This document shows, piece by piece, positions 7,827-15,565 of a DNA stretch of 20,906 nucleotides (its first letter is position 1; every line of letters begins with the position of its first letter). Source of the DNA: CAZUMH01 sp964621645 (GTDB taxonomy: Bacteria; Zhuqueibacterota; QNDG01; JAGLOF01); the NCBI GenBank assembly GCA_964621645.1, contig CAZUMH010000061.1:1-20906 (forward strand), written 5' to 3'. The notes beneath the pieces are model-generated. The model had not been told where the DNA came from. It worked only from the letters and a program-made list of their open reading frames with translations, and searched no databases. Made by a program: the position numbers and the translations under genes.

Positions 7827-9101
7827 TCACAGGTTCACCAGCCACCCTTTGAATTTTTTAATCGGATAGAGCACGAATCCATCAATAATCAGTGAGAGCC
7901 TGACCAGCGGCGCCAGGAGAAACAGCTTGACCATCATATCCCAGACAATGCGTTTATGGGTGGGAGGGCAGCCGGCGATGCTGACAAGCCGGTGGCAGCG
8001 GACCCGGTTTGACGTCCTGGCGCAATCGCCGATCAGCAGTACCGTACGGTCTTCAATCTTCTGTGTAACCCGGCCCACCAGGACGGTCAGCGAGGGAAAC
8101 CGCTTCAGTAATTTCGGCTTGCGATCTCTGATCATATGAAGCCAGTCTAACAATATCCCCTGGCAGCCTCCGATACAGTAAGGCTCGCCTGAAATGATGG
8201 TAAAATTGGATTTAAATCTATCAATCGGATAAAAACCGAAATCGAGATCCTTGACGATCCGGGCCCCCCGTTCCTGCTGGAAATCCCCCTGTATGTCTAT
8301 CTCATTAAAGGATGAAGGGCCGTACCCGCGGTCGATCGCTTCCCTAATATGCTCTATCTTGAAGGGCTCAAGACCGAGCAGCCGGGCGCATACCATATCA
8401 TGAGCCACCGCGTTGGATGAGACCGCGATGAGGCCAAAATCTATACCGTGCTGGGTCATTTGATTGCCGCCGTAAGAAAACCTGATGCCGTCGGTGACGA
8501 TCAAATCAGGATTGGCGACTTCAAGTATGTCAACTATTTTCACAGGCAGACGGTAATCGTGGTAGAGCATCCTCTCTTTGCTGTCAACCGTCCCTATATT
8601 CAGCTTTAGAGCCCCCGTGTAGGCCTGGGAGAGCACATTGGTCTTCAGCTTGGGGACAAAAATGAGAAAATCCCGCTCTGCCATTTCGGCCGCGATCGTA
8701 AGGTGTTTGTGAAGCCGGCCGTTTTCCAGGAAAACAACTTTTTGAGGGCGCTCCTCCATCTCACGGATTTTCACGCCCATACGATTAAACTTCCGGTACC
8801 CGGCCCAGCGGAATCCTCCCGCCGTGGTTATCCCCAGACCGGATTTCTCGACAATATCGATCTTTTCAATCCCATCACCCTTCTCCTGTATCAGCCTAAT
8901 GATCCCTTCCACCACCTCGGGTCTAGTGAATCCATCCGTGGCGATGCGGGGATGAGCCATGACAATATTAGGTTTGATGACGATTCTGCCCTGAAGCGGC
9001 CACGGCAGTTCCAGTAACGGCAGGGCCCGTTTTAAAACGGCCTGAACCGCTTCGGCCCGGTACTCGCTGCAGGAACCAAGGTATACCGTATAGCGACTCA
9101 T
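7827..9101 (-). CDS. DUF362 domain-containing protein
   Basis: The 424-aa protein matches the DUF362 family, whose role is poorly defined but which often goes with iron-sulfur proteins. Supporting segments are the N-terminal YLGSC (C11), IVIKPNIV (41-48), PKLKTNVLSQAYTGALKLNIG (150-170, with the family's conserved K and N) and a Cys-containing C-terminal part: GEPYCIGGC (C309, C313), GDCA (C360) and GCPP (C378). There is no extra ferredoxin domain. A longer in-frame reading to 9263 exists, but AGGAG lies 5 nt before the ATG at 9101 and the MSRYTVYLGSC start matches family beginnings, so 9101 is chosen. A hydrophobic C-terminal segment (about 391-413) may bind the membrane. It is the first gene of a probable operon with the aldehyde dehydrogenase and S9 hydrolase. 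Confidence 0.8.
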   Translation of the reverse strand: MSRYTVYLGSCSEYRAEAVQAVLKRALPLLELPWPLQGRIVIKPNIVMAHPRIATDGFTRPEVVEGIIRLIQEKGDGIEKIDIVEKSGLGITTAGGFRWAGYRKFNRMGVKIREMEERPQKVVFLENGRLHKHLTIAAEMAERDFLIFVPKLKTNVLSQAYTGALKLNIGTVDSKERMLYHDYRLPVKIVDILEVANPDLIVTDGIRFSYGGNQMTQHGIDFGLIAVSSNAVAHDMVCARLLGLEPFKIEHIREAIDRGYGPSSFNEIDIQGDFQQERGARIVKDLDFGFYPIDRFKSNFTIISGEPYCIGGCQGILLDWLHMIRDRKPKLLKRFPSLTVLVGRVTQKIEDRTVLLIGDCARTSNRVRCHRLVSIAGCPPTHKRIVWDMMVKLFLLAPLVRLSLIIDGFVLYPIKKFKGWLVNL

Positions 9102-9139
9102 TGAATCTCCTGATCTATCTGCGGGGTAATGGAGAGTGA

Positions 9140-9169
9140 AATATACTAAGAAAAACGAACGATAAACAA
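9140..9169 (-). promoter_or_regulatory. Predicted promoter of the DUF362-ALDH-S9 run
   Basis: Read on the minus strand, TTGTTT (9169-9164), an 18-bp spacer and TATATT (9145-9140, 5 of 6 consensus) precede the DUF362 ATG by about 39 bases. The -35 box is weak. It faces away from the promoter of the nuclease gene at 9280-9308. Confidence 0.35.
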
Positions 9170-9279
9170 GAAAAACATCCTGCGTCTTGATAAAAACCCG
9201 CCACAGGAAAATTCTTTGGGATGGTACATACGGCTTCCCTGGACAATAAAAAGCGTGGATCACAACGCTGAAATTCCTC

Positions 9280-9308
9280 TTGATTTTCTTGATAAATATC
9301 TCTATTCT
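9280..9308 (+). promoter_or_regulatory. Predicted sigma70-type promoter of the bifunctional nuclease gene
   Basis: TTGATT (9280-9285), a 17-bp spacer and TATTCT (9303-9308) lie about 30 bases before the ATG at 9338. Each box matches consensus at 4 of 6 positions and the spacing is ideal. Confidence 0.45.
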
Positions 9309-9337
9309 TTAGTGGAACCAGCAGCAGGGATGGAGCG

Positions 9338-9886
9338 ATGATAATCTCCGTAAGAGTGGAACGGGTGACCCTGGATACTGCCAGCAACCGTTTCGTGGTA
9401 ATTCTCAAGGATGAAATTAATAAGCGGTGGCTGCCCATCGTGGTAGGACCGGCAGAAGCACAGGCGATCGCCATCCAGATGGAAGAAATGCAGCCGCCCC
9501 GTCCCATGACCCATGATCTCATGAAAAACCTTCTCGATTCACTGCATGCGGCCATCAACCGGGTCATCGTCTGTGATCTGAAGGAAAATACCTATTACGC
9601 GACTATTGATCTAAAGAAAAACGGTTCCCATCAGCAGGTGGATGCCCGTCCCAGTGATGCCATCGCCCTTGCCCTTCGCACCGGTGCCCCTATCTTCGTG
9701 GAAGAGGAAGTCATGAAACGGGCGTCCATAAGTGAAGAACTGGAAACCCTCTCAATGAATTCAGCGGATGAAATCACGGATTTGACCAAACGTATGCAGG
9801 AGGCGGTACAGGAAGAACGTTACGAAGACGCGGCCCACCTGCGTGATATGATAAACGATCTGAGAAAAAAGAAATCCGCCTCCTGA
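9338..9886 (+). CDS. Bifunctional nuclease (BFN/DUF151) domain protein with C-terminal UVR motif
   Basis: The 182-aa protein has a BFN domain at about 1-125: a start of short beta strands, LPIVVGPAEAQAIAIQME (32-49), RPMTHDL (55-61), and the diagnostic DARPSDAIALALR (102-114). A UVR (UvrB/UvrC-like) helical motif follows at about 145-178. BFN proteins have reported DNase/RNase activity in plants, while the bacterial role is unclear. UVR motifs mediate protein contacts in UvrB/UvrC, ClpC and McsA. This domain pair is common in Bacteroidota and Chlorobi relatives, which gives a taxonomic hint. It is a single-gene unit with its own promoter and a terminator directly after it. AGGGA lies 7 nt before the ATG. 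It diverges from the DUF362 gene. Confidence 0.88.
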   Translation: MIISVRVERVTLDTASNRFVVILKDEINKRWLPIVVGPAEAQAIAIQMEEMQPPRPMTHDLMKNLLDSLHAAINRVIVCDLKENTYYATIDLKKNGSHQQVDARPSDAIALALRTGAPIFVEEEVMKRASISEELETLSMNSADEITDLTKRMQEAVQEERYEDAAHLRDMINDLRKKKSAS

Positions 9887-9911
9887 GAGGGGTGATATAC
9901 CGGAAAACCGC

Positions 9912-9935
9912 AGCCTGCGTTCGGCAGGTTTTTTT
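9912..9935 (+). terminator. Rho-independent terminator after the nuclease gene
   Basis: CCTGC and GCAGG pair around a 5-nt loop, extended by a G-T and an A-T pair. Seven Ts follow. It lies 25 bases after the nuclease stop codon. Confidence 0.75.
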
Positions 9936-10029
9936 ATACGGTCCCCGGGCGGCATTTCCCAATCTCCCAGGGGAGGTATCACGCAGAACCGTTATGCTGT
10001 AAAATCATTCTTGAATCAGGAGTATTCGC

Positions 10030-11437
10030 ATGTCCGAAGAGAAAACCTATGTTCCTCTGGGCCTGGCCCTTATCCCTGTTTTCTTTCTGATTATATCACT
10101 TTCCTACACTATCATTGTCCTCAAGCAGACGCCCCACATGCCCCTGCTGTTCTCCGCAGCCGTCGCCTCCATTATCTCAGGCCTGCGAAAACACTCCTGG
10201 AAGGCCATCCGCGAAGGAATGATACACGGCATTAATCTCGCCATGGGATCTCTGCTTATTCTCATGGTGGTCGGNNNNNNNNNNCGGCACCTGGATCCTG
10301 GGTGGCGTGGTCCCTACCATGATCTACTACGGCCTGAAAGTACTCTCACCAGCCATCTTTCTGGTGGCTACCATGCTCATCTGTTCGGTGGTGGCTCTGG
10401 GCACGGGTTCCTCCTGGTCCACAGCCGGCACTGTGGGGGTGGCCCTGATCGGGGTGGGCCGTGGTCTGGGGGTCCCTGTTCCTATGGTAGCCGGGGCCAT
10501 CATCAGCGGCTCCTATTTCGGGGACAAGATGTCACCCCTTTCTGACACCACCAATCTCGCTCCGGCCGTGGCCGGAACCGATATTTTTTCCCATATCCGG
10601 CATATGGTCTATACCACCGCTCCCAGCTACGTAATTGCCTTGATATTATACGGTATAATCGGGGCTCAATTCTCCAAGGGGCAACTGCAGATGGAGGGGA
10701 TCAATACCATGCTTCAGACACTGCAGGCGAACTTCACAATAAATCCCATGCTTCTTCTTCCCCCGGTACTGGTCATTGTGATGGTTATAAAACGCGTCCC
10801 TCCCCTGCCCGCTCTTCTGGTGGGGATGGCTATGGGCGGCATCCTGGCCGTTATTTACCAGTCCTGTTCTCTGGGTGATGTACTCAAAGCGGCTCATGTG
10901 GGATATGAGTCCAATACAGGAGTCCAGGTTGTGGATGACCTTCTCACCCGGGGCGGCTTGATGAGCATGATGGAGACGGTGGCCCTCATCATGCTCGCTC
11001 TCTGTTTCGGCGGCATCATGGAGAGGACGGGCATGCTGGAATCCATCGCCGCGGCCCTGCTGAAACGGGTGAAAAGAGACGGCTCCCTGATAGCCACTAC
11101 CATCTTCAGCTGTATAGGCATGAACATGATCGCCTCTGACCAGTACATGGCAATCGTCATCCCTGGCAGGATGTATAAAAAAGCATTCGCTGCCAGAGGA
11201 TTGCACCCCAAAAACCTTTCCCGCTGTCTTGAAGATTCCGGAACTCTCACCTCATCCCTTGTCCCCTGGAACAGCGGCGGTGCCTATATGCACGCCACCC
11301 TGGGAGTAAATCCCATCCTTTATCTGCCCTACGCCTTTTTAAACCTCTGTAATCCCCTGATATCACTCATATACGGATATACTGGTTTTACTATTGAAAA
11401 AATAGAGCCCTCCCAGGAGACAGACAGTGAACAATAA
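10030..11437 (+). CDS. nhaC: Na+/H+ antiporter NhaC family (interrupted by scaffold gap)
   Basis: Polytopic inner-membrane antiporter that exchanges Na+ for H+ in pH and sodium homeostasis. The N-terminal part (from ATG 10030, with AGGAG 7 nt upstream) ends in LLILMVVG at the Ns (10275-10284). The second part resumes at once with GTWILGGVVPTMIYYGL, which continues the NhaC pattern. The hallmark GSYFGDKMSPLSDTTNLAPA follows (about 10508-10567), then further membrane segments to the stop at 11437. The two parts are in different frames only because ten Ns were inserted: a gap that is a multiple of three (for example nine bases) restores one frame. The protein is about 468 aa, normal for the family. 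I treat it as one intact gene with an unsequenced spot. comEC follows after 42 bases on the same strand. Confidence 0.88.
10275..10284. other. Assembly gap (10 Ns) inside nhaC
   Basis: Ten undetermined bases join two contigs or a low-quality spot within nhaC. Reading frames on both sides require a true length divisible by three, so ten is a placeholder. Confidence 0.98.
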
Positions 11438-11479
11438 CTCTGGAAAGGACCGGAGAATCTGAAAAACGGGACCGCCGGC

Positions 11480-13852
11480 ATGGTGAGACAACCCGCACTC
11501 AAAGCAGCCATTCTCTATGCCGGCGGCATCGCCGTTGCCCGCCTTTACGAAATCCCCTTAATCCCTCTCATCCTTGTATTTTTCACCGTAACAATCACGG
11601 CCCTGCTGTCAGTTATTTCGGACAGATGGGGAAAAGCCCGTTCTCTTCTGACTGCATCGTCCCTCTTTCTTCTTGGCTCGCTGACTTTGAGCCTGAAAAG
11701 GGACATGGCGCCGCGCGACGATTTGCGCCGTTTTCTTGATGGGGACAGGAATGTTACGTTTATTGGCCGTGTCTGTGAGGAACCGGTCGACCGGGGAGAA
11801 CGACGGGAGTTTATCGTTAAGGCCGATTCTCTCTTCAGCGGACAAGCCCATCTTCCAGCCCGGGGGAAAGTACTGGTCTACTCGTATGTCCGAATCTCGG
11901 GGCGGGTGTCTTTAGGGGATCGCATCCTCATCGGAGGAACGGTACGGCCGCCTCCCGCTCCCCGTAATCCGGGGGAGTTCGACTACCGCGCCTATCTGGC
12001 GACCAGAGGCATCCACGCCGTCCTCTACCAGAGCCGCTTCTCCCGGCTGCGTATTGTGGACAAAAAAGAAGGAAATTCATTATACGGCAGTATCATAATT
12101 CCTCTGCGTCGTTCCATGCGCAGGGTCTTTCTTGAGGCAGCCGGACCGACGGCAGCCTCGTTTCTCAATGCCGTTATTTTGGGAGACCGCAGCTCCCTGA
12201 CTCCCGATCTGCGGGAGAATTTCGCCCGGGCCGGAGTGGTTCATATTCTGGCGGTGAGCGGCCTGCATGTAGGATTCGTACTGCTGATAATAAGCGGACT
12301 CGGTCTGCTCCTGCGCCTTAACCGGCATTGGCGCCTTGGATTCACTCTCGCTGCTCTGGGCCTCTATGTCCTGCTCACCGGTGCCAAGCCCCCGGTGGTG
12401 CGAGCGTCTCTTATGGGAGCGTTGTATCTCTGCGGCGGGCTGCTGGAGCGTAAGACCGATCCCCTCAATCTCATCGGTGTTGCGGCACTTCTGCTTTTGT
12501 TCTTGAATCCCGATTTTCTCTTCGACGCCGGTTTTCAGCTCTCTTTCGGCGCCATGCTGGGCATCCTCCTGCTCTACCCCCGTCTTGCTGCTCTGCGGCT
12601 TTTCCGGGAAAAAACTGGTGCCTCCCGCTATCTGACAGCGGCCCTGCTGGTATCCCTGACGGCCCAAATCGGCACCCTGCCCCTGACTCTCTTTTATTTT
12701 CAGCGGCTCCCCCTCCTCTCCCTTGTGACAAACCTTATCGCCATCCCGCTGGCCGGCCTGGTGACAGCCCTGGGATTCACCACCTGGTTCGCCTCTCTTG
12801 TCAGCTCCTGGCTGGCATCCATCTACGGAGGATTGACTCGGGAAGTTATTTCTCTGCTCACATTTATTGTAGCTCGGGTTTCCGGCCTCTCCTTCGCCAG
12901 CATCACGTTCCCACAGCCCTCCCTCTGGACCGTACTCGAGATCTACCTCGCTCTGGCAGCTGCAGTGGCCTGGCCGAAAAAACGGCTGCGATTGGGCCTG
13001 ATCTACACCTTTTTACTTATTATCTCCTTTCAGGTATGGCGGGGAGCAATCGATCCTCCCGGCAGAACCCTGCGCTGGCTTCAGTTCGATGTGGGCCAGG
13101 GGGACGCGGCCCTGCTGCGTCTGCCCCGGGGGAAGGCCATACTCATCGACGGCGGTGACCGCACCGCTTCATTCGATTACGGCGAACGGGTGATACTGCC
13201 CTACCTGCGCCGGGAAGGGATAAAAAAGCTGGATCTCGTCATCGTCTCCCACCCTCACAATGACCATATCGGCGGCCTGGCAGCGGTGATCAAATCCGTC
13301 CGGATTGGAAGAATCATTGTGCCGAACATCGATTTTCCCACCCAGCTCTACCGGGAACTGCTCTCACGGGCCGGGGAGAGGCAAATCCCCGTCACCAGGC
13401 TTGCGATCGCGGACACCGTGGGCCTGCCGGGAGTGCGGATCCTGCTACGCCAGCCATTTCGGCAGCCGCCCGTGGAGAAAGGGCTGCCCGACGCCAATAA
13501 TATGTCGATCGTGGCGAAAGTCATGTACGGCGGGATCGCCCTTTTATTTCTGGGCGACGCTGAGAGAAAGGCTGAGCAGTTACTTTTGGCCCAGCAATTT
13601 CCCCTGCGGGCCGATGGTGTGAAGATCGGGCACCACGGCAGTTCCACCTCCTCCTCTCTCCCGTTTATTGACAGGATCGGACCCGGGCAGGCGGTCATCA
13701 GCGTCGGAGCCGGCAACCGATACGGCCATCCCTCGGAGCAGGTGATCCGCAGGTTGCAAGAGAACGGTATGACCGTTTTGCGGACGGATCAAGAGGGCGC
13801 CCTTCTTTTCCGCAGTGACGGCACATCGCTGCGCCGGGTATACTGGCGCTGA
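11480..13852 (+). CDS. comEC: ComEC/Rec2-family DNA uptake channel protein
   Basis: The 790-aa inner-membrane protein moves single-stranded DNA into the cytoplasm during natural transformation. The N-terminal membrane segments are followed by an OB-like soluble domain (DUF4131, about 50-190). The Competence domain with several membrane helices runs from about 215 to 510 and contains the diagnostic AVSGLHV near 258-264. A C-terminal metallo-beta-lactamase-like domain starts at about 530 (FDVGQGDAALL) with H591-P-H593-N-D595-H596 and KIGHHGSS at 715-722. All three parts are present, so it is full length. The ATG at 11480 lacks a clear ribosome binding site. GGAG and AAGGA further upstream point to a possible rare CTG start at 11459. 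The gene may be co-transcribed with nhaC. No other competence gene is in the window except the pilin-like gene 5 kb away. Confidence 0.93.
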   Translation: MVRQPALKAAILYAGGIAVARLYEIPLIPLILVFFTVTITALLSVISDRWGKARSLLTASSLFLLGSLTLSLKRDMAPRDDLRRFLDGDRNVTFIGRVCEEPVDRGERREFIVKADSLFSGQAHLPARGKVLVYSYVRISGRVSLGDRILIGGTVRPPPAPRNPGEFDYRAYLATRGIHAVLYQSRFSRLRIVDKKEGNSLYGSIIIPLRRSMRRVFLEAAGPTAASFLNAVILGDRSSLTPDLRENFARAGVVHILAVSGLHVGFVLLIISGLGLLLRLNRHWRLGFTLAALGLYVLLTGAKPPVVRASLMGALYLCGGLLERKTDPLNLIGVAALLLLFLNPDFLFDAGFQLSFGAMLGILLLYPRLAALRLFREKTGASRYLTAALLVSLTAQIGTLPLTLFYFQRLPLLSLVTNLIAIPLAGLVTALGFTTWFASLVSSWLASIYGGLTREVISLLTFIVARVSGLSFASITFPQPSLWTVLEIYLALAAAVAWPKKRLRLGLIYTFLLIISFQVWRGAIDPPGRTLRWLQFDVGQGDAALLRLPRGKAILIDGGDRTASFDYGERVILPYLRREGIKKLDLVIVSHPHNDHIGGLAAVIKSVRIGRIIVPNIDFPTQLYRELLSRAGERQIPVTRLAIADTVGLPGVRILLRQPFRQPPVEKGLPDANNMSIVAKVMYGGIALLFLGDAERKAEQLLLAQQFPLRADGVKIGHHGSSTSSSLPFIDRIGPGQAVISVGAGNRYGHPSEQVIRRLQENGMTVLRTDQEGALLFRSDGTSLRRVYWR

Positions 13853-13918
13853 TGACACAGTAATCTGGTGTCTCTCCCGTGGACGGGGAACAAACAACCA
13901 TTATCGTATCCTCCCCGG

Positions 13919-13927
13919 TGTTATACT
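13919..13927 (+). promoter_or_regulatory. Possible extended -10 promoter upstream of the sigma gene
   Basis: TGT followed by TATACT is an extended -10 box (TGnTATACT, 5 of 6 in the hexamer). No good -35 box is visible 16-18 bases upstream. It could give a basal transcript, as an alternative to the ECF-type promoter 12 bases further on. Confidence 0.3.
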
Positions 13928-13938
13928 GTATTGGGAAC

Positions 13939-13967
13939 GCAAGTTTTCCAAAGGAATGACGTCCAAT
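13939..13967 (+). promoter_or_regulatory. ECF-type promoter, copy 1, upstream of the sigma factor gene
   Basis: GCAAG(TTTT) at 13939-13947 and CGTCCAAT at 13960-13967 are separated by 16 bases counted from GCAAG to CGTC. That is the geometry of ECF sigma promoters, whose -10 box is often CGTC. The whole stretch recurs at 14555-14587 with 28 of 33 bases identical by my alignment. Position before a sigma gene suggests autoregulation. Confidence 0.65.
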
Positions 13968-14004
13968 GTACTGAACATATTTCCTGGACTCTGGGACCGT
14001 GCTG

Positions 14005-14556
14005 ATGAAAGATACTGTTGAAAAGCAGTTTCGGCAAATTGTAGAGGCACATAAGAACATGGTGTTTAACATCTGCTATAAATTCCTGCGTAACAAGGAA
14101 GACGCAGAGGATGTAGCCCAGGATGTATTTCTGGAGGTCTACCGGCGGCTTCCCGAGTTCCGGGGAGAAGCGCGGCTTTCCACCTGGATCCACCGTATCA
14201 CGGTGAACCACAGTCTCGATGCCATCAGGAGGGAAAAGAGAAAAAAACGCCTGGGATCGGTACGGCAGCTCATTGGTCTGCAGGATCTGTATGAAGATCC
14301 GGCCGGTCCTGGACAGCTGGAGCCGGACCAGGCCCTGGAGAATGAAGAACGGCAGGCCCTGCTGTATGAGGCAATCCGGCAGCTTCCGGAGAAGCAGCAG
14401 ACCGCGCTGGTTCTCACCCAGCTGCAGGGGTTCAGTTACCAGGAGGGGGCCGAGATCATGCGGATCAGCCTGCCGGGCATTGAATCGTTGATATTCCGGG
14501 CCAAACAGGGCCTGAAAAAAAGACTGATGGAAAAAATCGGGGCTCTCATTTCCTGA
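14005..14556 (+). CDS. ECF (extracytoplasmic function) RNA polymerase sigma factor
   Basis: The 183-aa protein directs RNA polymerase to stress promoters. Region 2 covers about 8-80 (NMVFNICYKFLRN, the DAEDVAQDVFLEVYRRL helix at 33-49, STWIHRITVN at 59-68). Region 4 covers about 118-175 (QLPEKQQTALVL, FSYQEGAEIM, IESLIFRAKQGLKKRL). No C-terminal extension is present. GTG at 13999 would also read in frame, but GGGA at 13993-13996 is correctly spaced (8 nt) for the ATG at 14005. The following operon encodes a small membrane protein and two Spy-like proteins, a layout typical of ECF sigma factors governed by a membrane anti-sigma. Matching promoter-like repeats lie both upstream and immediately downstream, and the second begins at its stop codon. 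The inducing signal is unknown; envelope or metal stress is inferred from neighbours. Confidence 0.93.
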   Translation: MKDTVEKQFRQIVEAHKNMVFNICYKFLRNKEDAEDVAQDVFLEVYRRLPEFRGEARLSTWIHRITVNHSLDAIRREKRKKRLGSVRQLIGLQDLYEDPAGPGQLEPDQALENEERQALLYEAIRQLPEKQQTALVLTQLQGFSYQEGAEIMRISLPGIESLIFRAKQGLKKRLMEKIGALIS

Positions 14557-14558
14557 AC

Positions 14559-14587
14559 GCAAGTTTTTCAGAGAAAGGACGTCTAAT
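14559..14587 (+). promoter_or_regulatory. ECF-type promoter, copy 2, upstream of anti-sigma/Spy genes
   Basis: GCAAG(TTTT) at 14559-14567, a 16-base spacer and CGTCTAAT at 14580-14587 repeat the upstream copy at 13939-13967. Identity extends a few bases further left (GAAC). Transcription would start close to 14590, directly before the anti-sigma-like gene. This would give a separate, sigma-dependent transcript of the downstream genes. Confidence 0.65.
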
Positions 14588-14610
14588 CAGATGAAGGACG
14601 AGGAGATCGA

Positions 14611-14940
14611 ATGATGGGACGGCAGAAAGAAATAGAGCAGGAAGTAGAAAAAACGCTGCAGTTGTTGAGACGGGAAGAAGATATACATGTCGATCCTTTT
14701 TTCTATACCCGTGTGCAGGCCAAGATTACTGAAGCGGAAAGGAGCATTACGTCCTGGCTGGTAAACTGGAAAACGGCCCTGCTGGCGGGATTGCTGGGGC
14801 TTAACGTTATCACGGCGGTGTTCTGGATTTCAAACAGTGCTTCCCTTAATAACAATCAGCAGCTGATGAACTCCATGGCCAGTGAGTATGCCTTTTCGGC
14901 AAATTACGGTGACTGGCTGAGTGCCAGTGTGGAGGAATAG
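14611..14940 (+). CDS. Small single-pass membrane protein, probable anti-sigma factor
   Basis: The 109-aa protein has a charged, helical N-terminal half (1-50) with DPFFYTRVQAKI at 29-40, one membrane helix at about 53-73, and a 36-residue C-terminal tail rich in N and S that would face the periplasm. The shape (cytoplasmic domain, single helix, short outer tail) and the location right after an ECF sigma gene fit an anti-sigma factor that holds the sigma factor at the membrane. No zinc-binding HxxxCxxC motif is present, so it is not a ZAS-type anti-sigma. AGGAG (14601-14605) serves the ATG at 14611 or 14614. A 7-codon ORF (14591-14614) overlaps the start. The next gene begins 3 nt after its stop. 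The role is inferred from position and form, not proved by homology. Confidence 0.7.
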   Translation: MMGRQKEIEQEVEKTLQLLRREEDIHVDPFFYTRVQAKITEAERSITSWLVNWKTALLAGLLGLNVITAVFWISNSASLNNNQQLMNSMASEYAFSANYGDWLSASVEE

Positions 14941-14943
14941 ATC

Positions 14944-15483
14944 ATGGAATTATTTCAGAAAGCAAAGCTTTCATCCTGGATAATCGGGATATTGGTGATC
15001 ATTAATCTGGTCACACTTGCTTCCCTGTGGCTGATTCGTTTCAGGGAAACCGGCCCGGTGGTTCCCAAACCGGAGCAGCAGGAAGAAAGAGTAATGAGAA
15101 TGCTGCGGCATGAACTCCAGCTCAATCAAGACCAGTTCAGGCGGTTTCAGACGACCCGGTTCCGGCACATGGAGAGATTGCGCGGCATTGAGGAAGAAAT
15201 CATCGGGCTGAGGCGGGATATCTTGAATGAAGTATTCATCGAGGTCCCGGACAGCTCCATTATTGATTCATTGGCAGGCAGGATCGGCACCCTGGAAACT
15301 GAAAGAGAAAAACTGACCGCCGATCATTTCAACCGGCTCCAGAAAATCTGCGATCCGCAGCAGCGGCAGCATTTACGATCAATATTGGACAGGGTCCTGC
15401 CAAGGCAGGAGAGGGTGCCTCAACCGGGAAGAGGGCGACGGCAGCGTGGAGCCGGCAGGAGAAATAGAATAGGAGGGGAATAA
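14944..15483 (+). CDS. Membrane-anchored Spy/CpxP/CnrX-like periplasmic protein
   Basis: The 179-aa protein has an N-terminal membrane helix (about 11-31) that probably stays as an anchor, then a mostly helical, highly charged periplasmic domain. LQLNQDQFRRFQ at 58-69 and the later helices around 110-150 resemble the LTxxQ-type helical hairpins of Spy, CpxP, ZraP and the metal sensor CnrX. The C-terminus (about 154-179) is rich in Arg and Gly. GAGGAA lies about 6 nt before the ATG and the gene is 3 nt from the anti-sigma-like gene, so the two are surely co-transcribed. In CnrX-type systems such a protein binds metal and controls the anti-sigma; that role here is an inference. No metal-binding site can be read with confidence. 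Confidence 0.72.
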   Translation: MELFQKAKLSSWIIGILVIINLVTLASLWLIRFRETGPVVPKPEQQEERVMRMLRHELQLNQDQFRRFQTTRFRHMERLRGIEEEIIGLRRDILNEVFIEVPDSSIIDSLAGRIGTLETEREKLTADHFNRLQKICDPQQRQHLRSILDRVLPRQERVPQPGRGRRQRGAGRRNRIGGE

Positions 15484-15565
15484 CCATATCGGGTCACGAA
15501 TTGACGGCAGCATATCACGGACAAAAAGAGGGATATTTCAAACATACACAGAAAGGAGAACCATC

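Noticed and set aside
7827..9263. Longer N-terminus for the DUF362 protein (54 extra residues)
   Set aside because: The extra part lies across the predicted promoter, has no family similarity, and the ATG at 9101 has a well placed AGGAG.
12721..12740. CCTTGTGACAAA match to the left arm of the 86-bp elements
   Set aside because: It lies inside comEC in a conserved membrane motif (LVTNLIAIPL) and has no partner arm at the expected distance, so it is chance.
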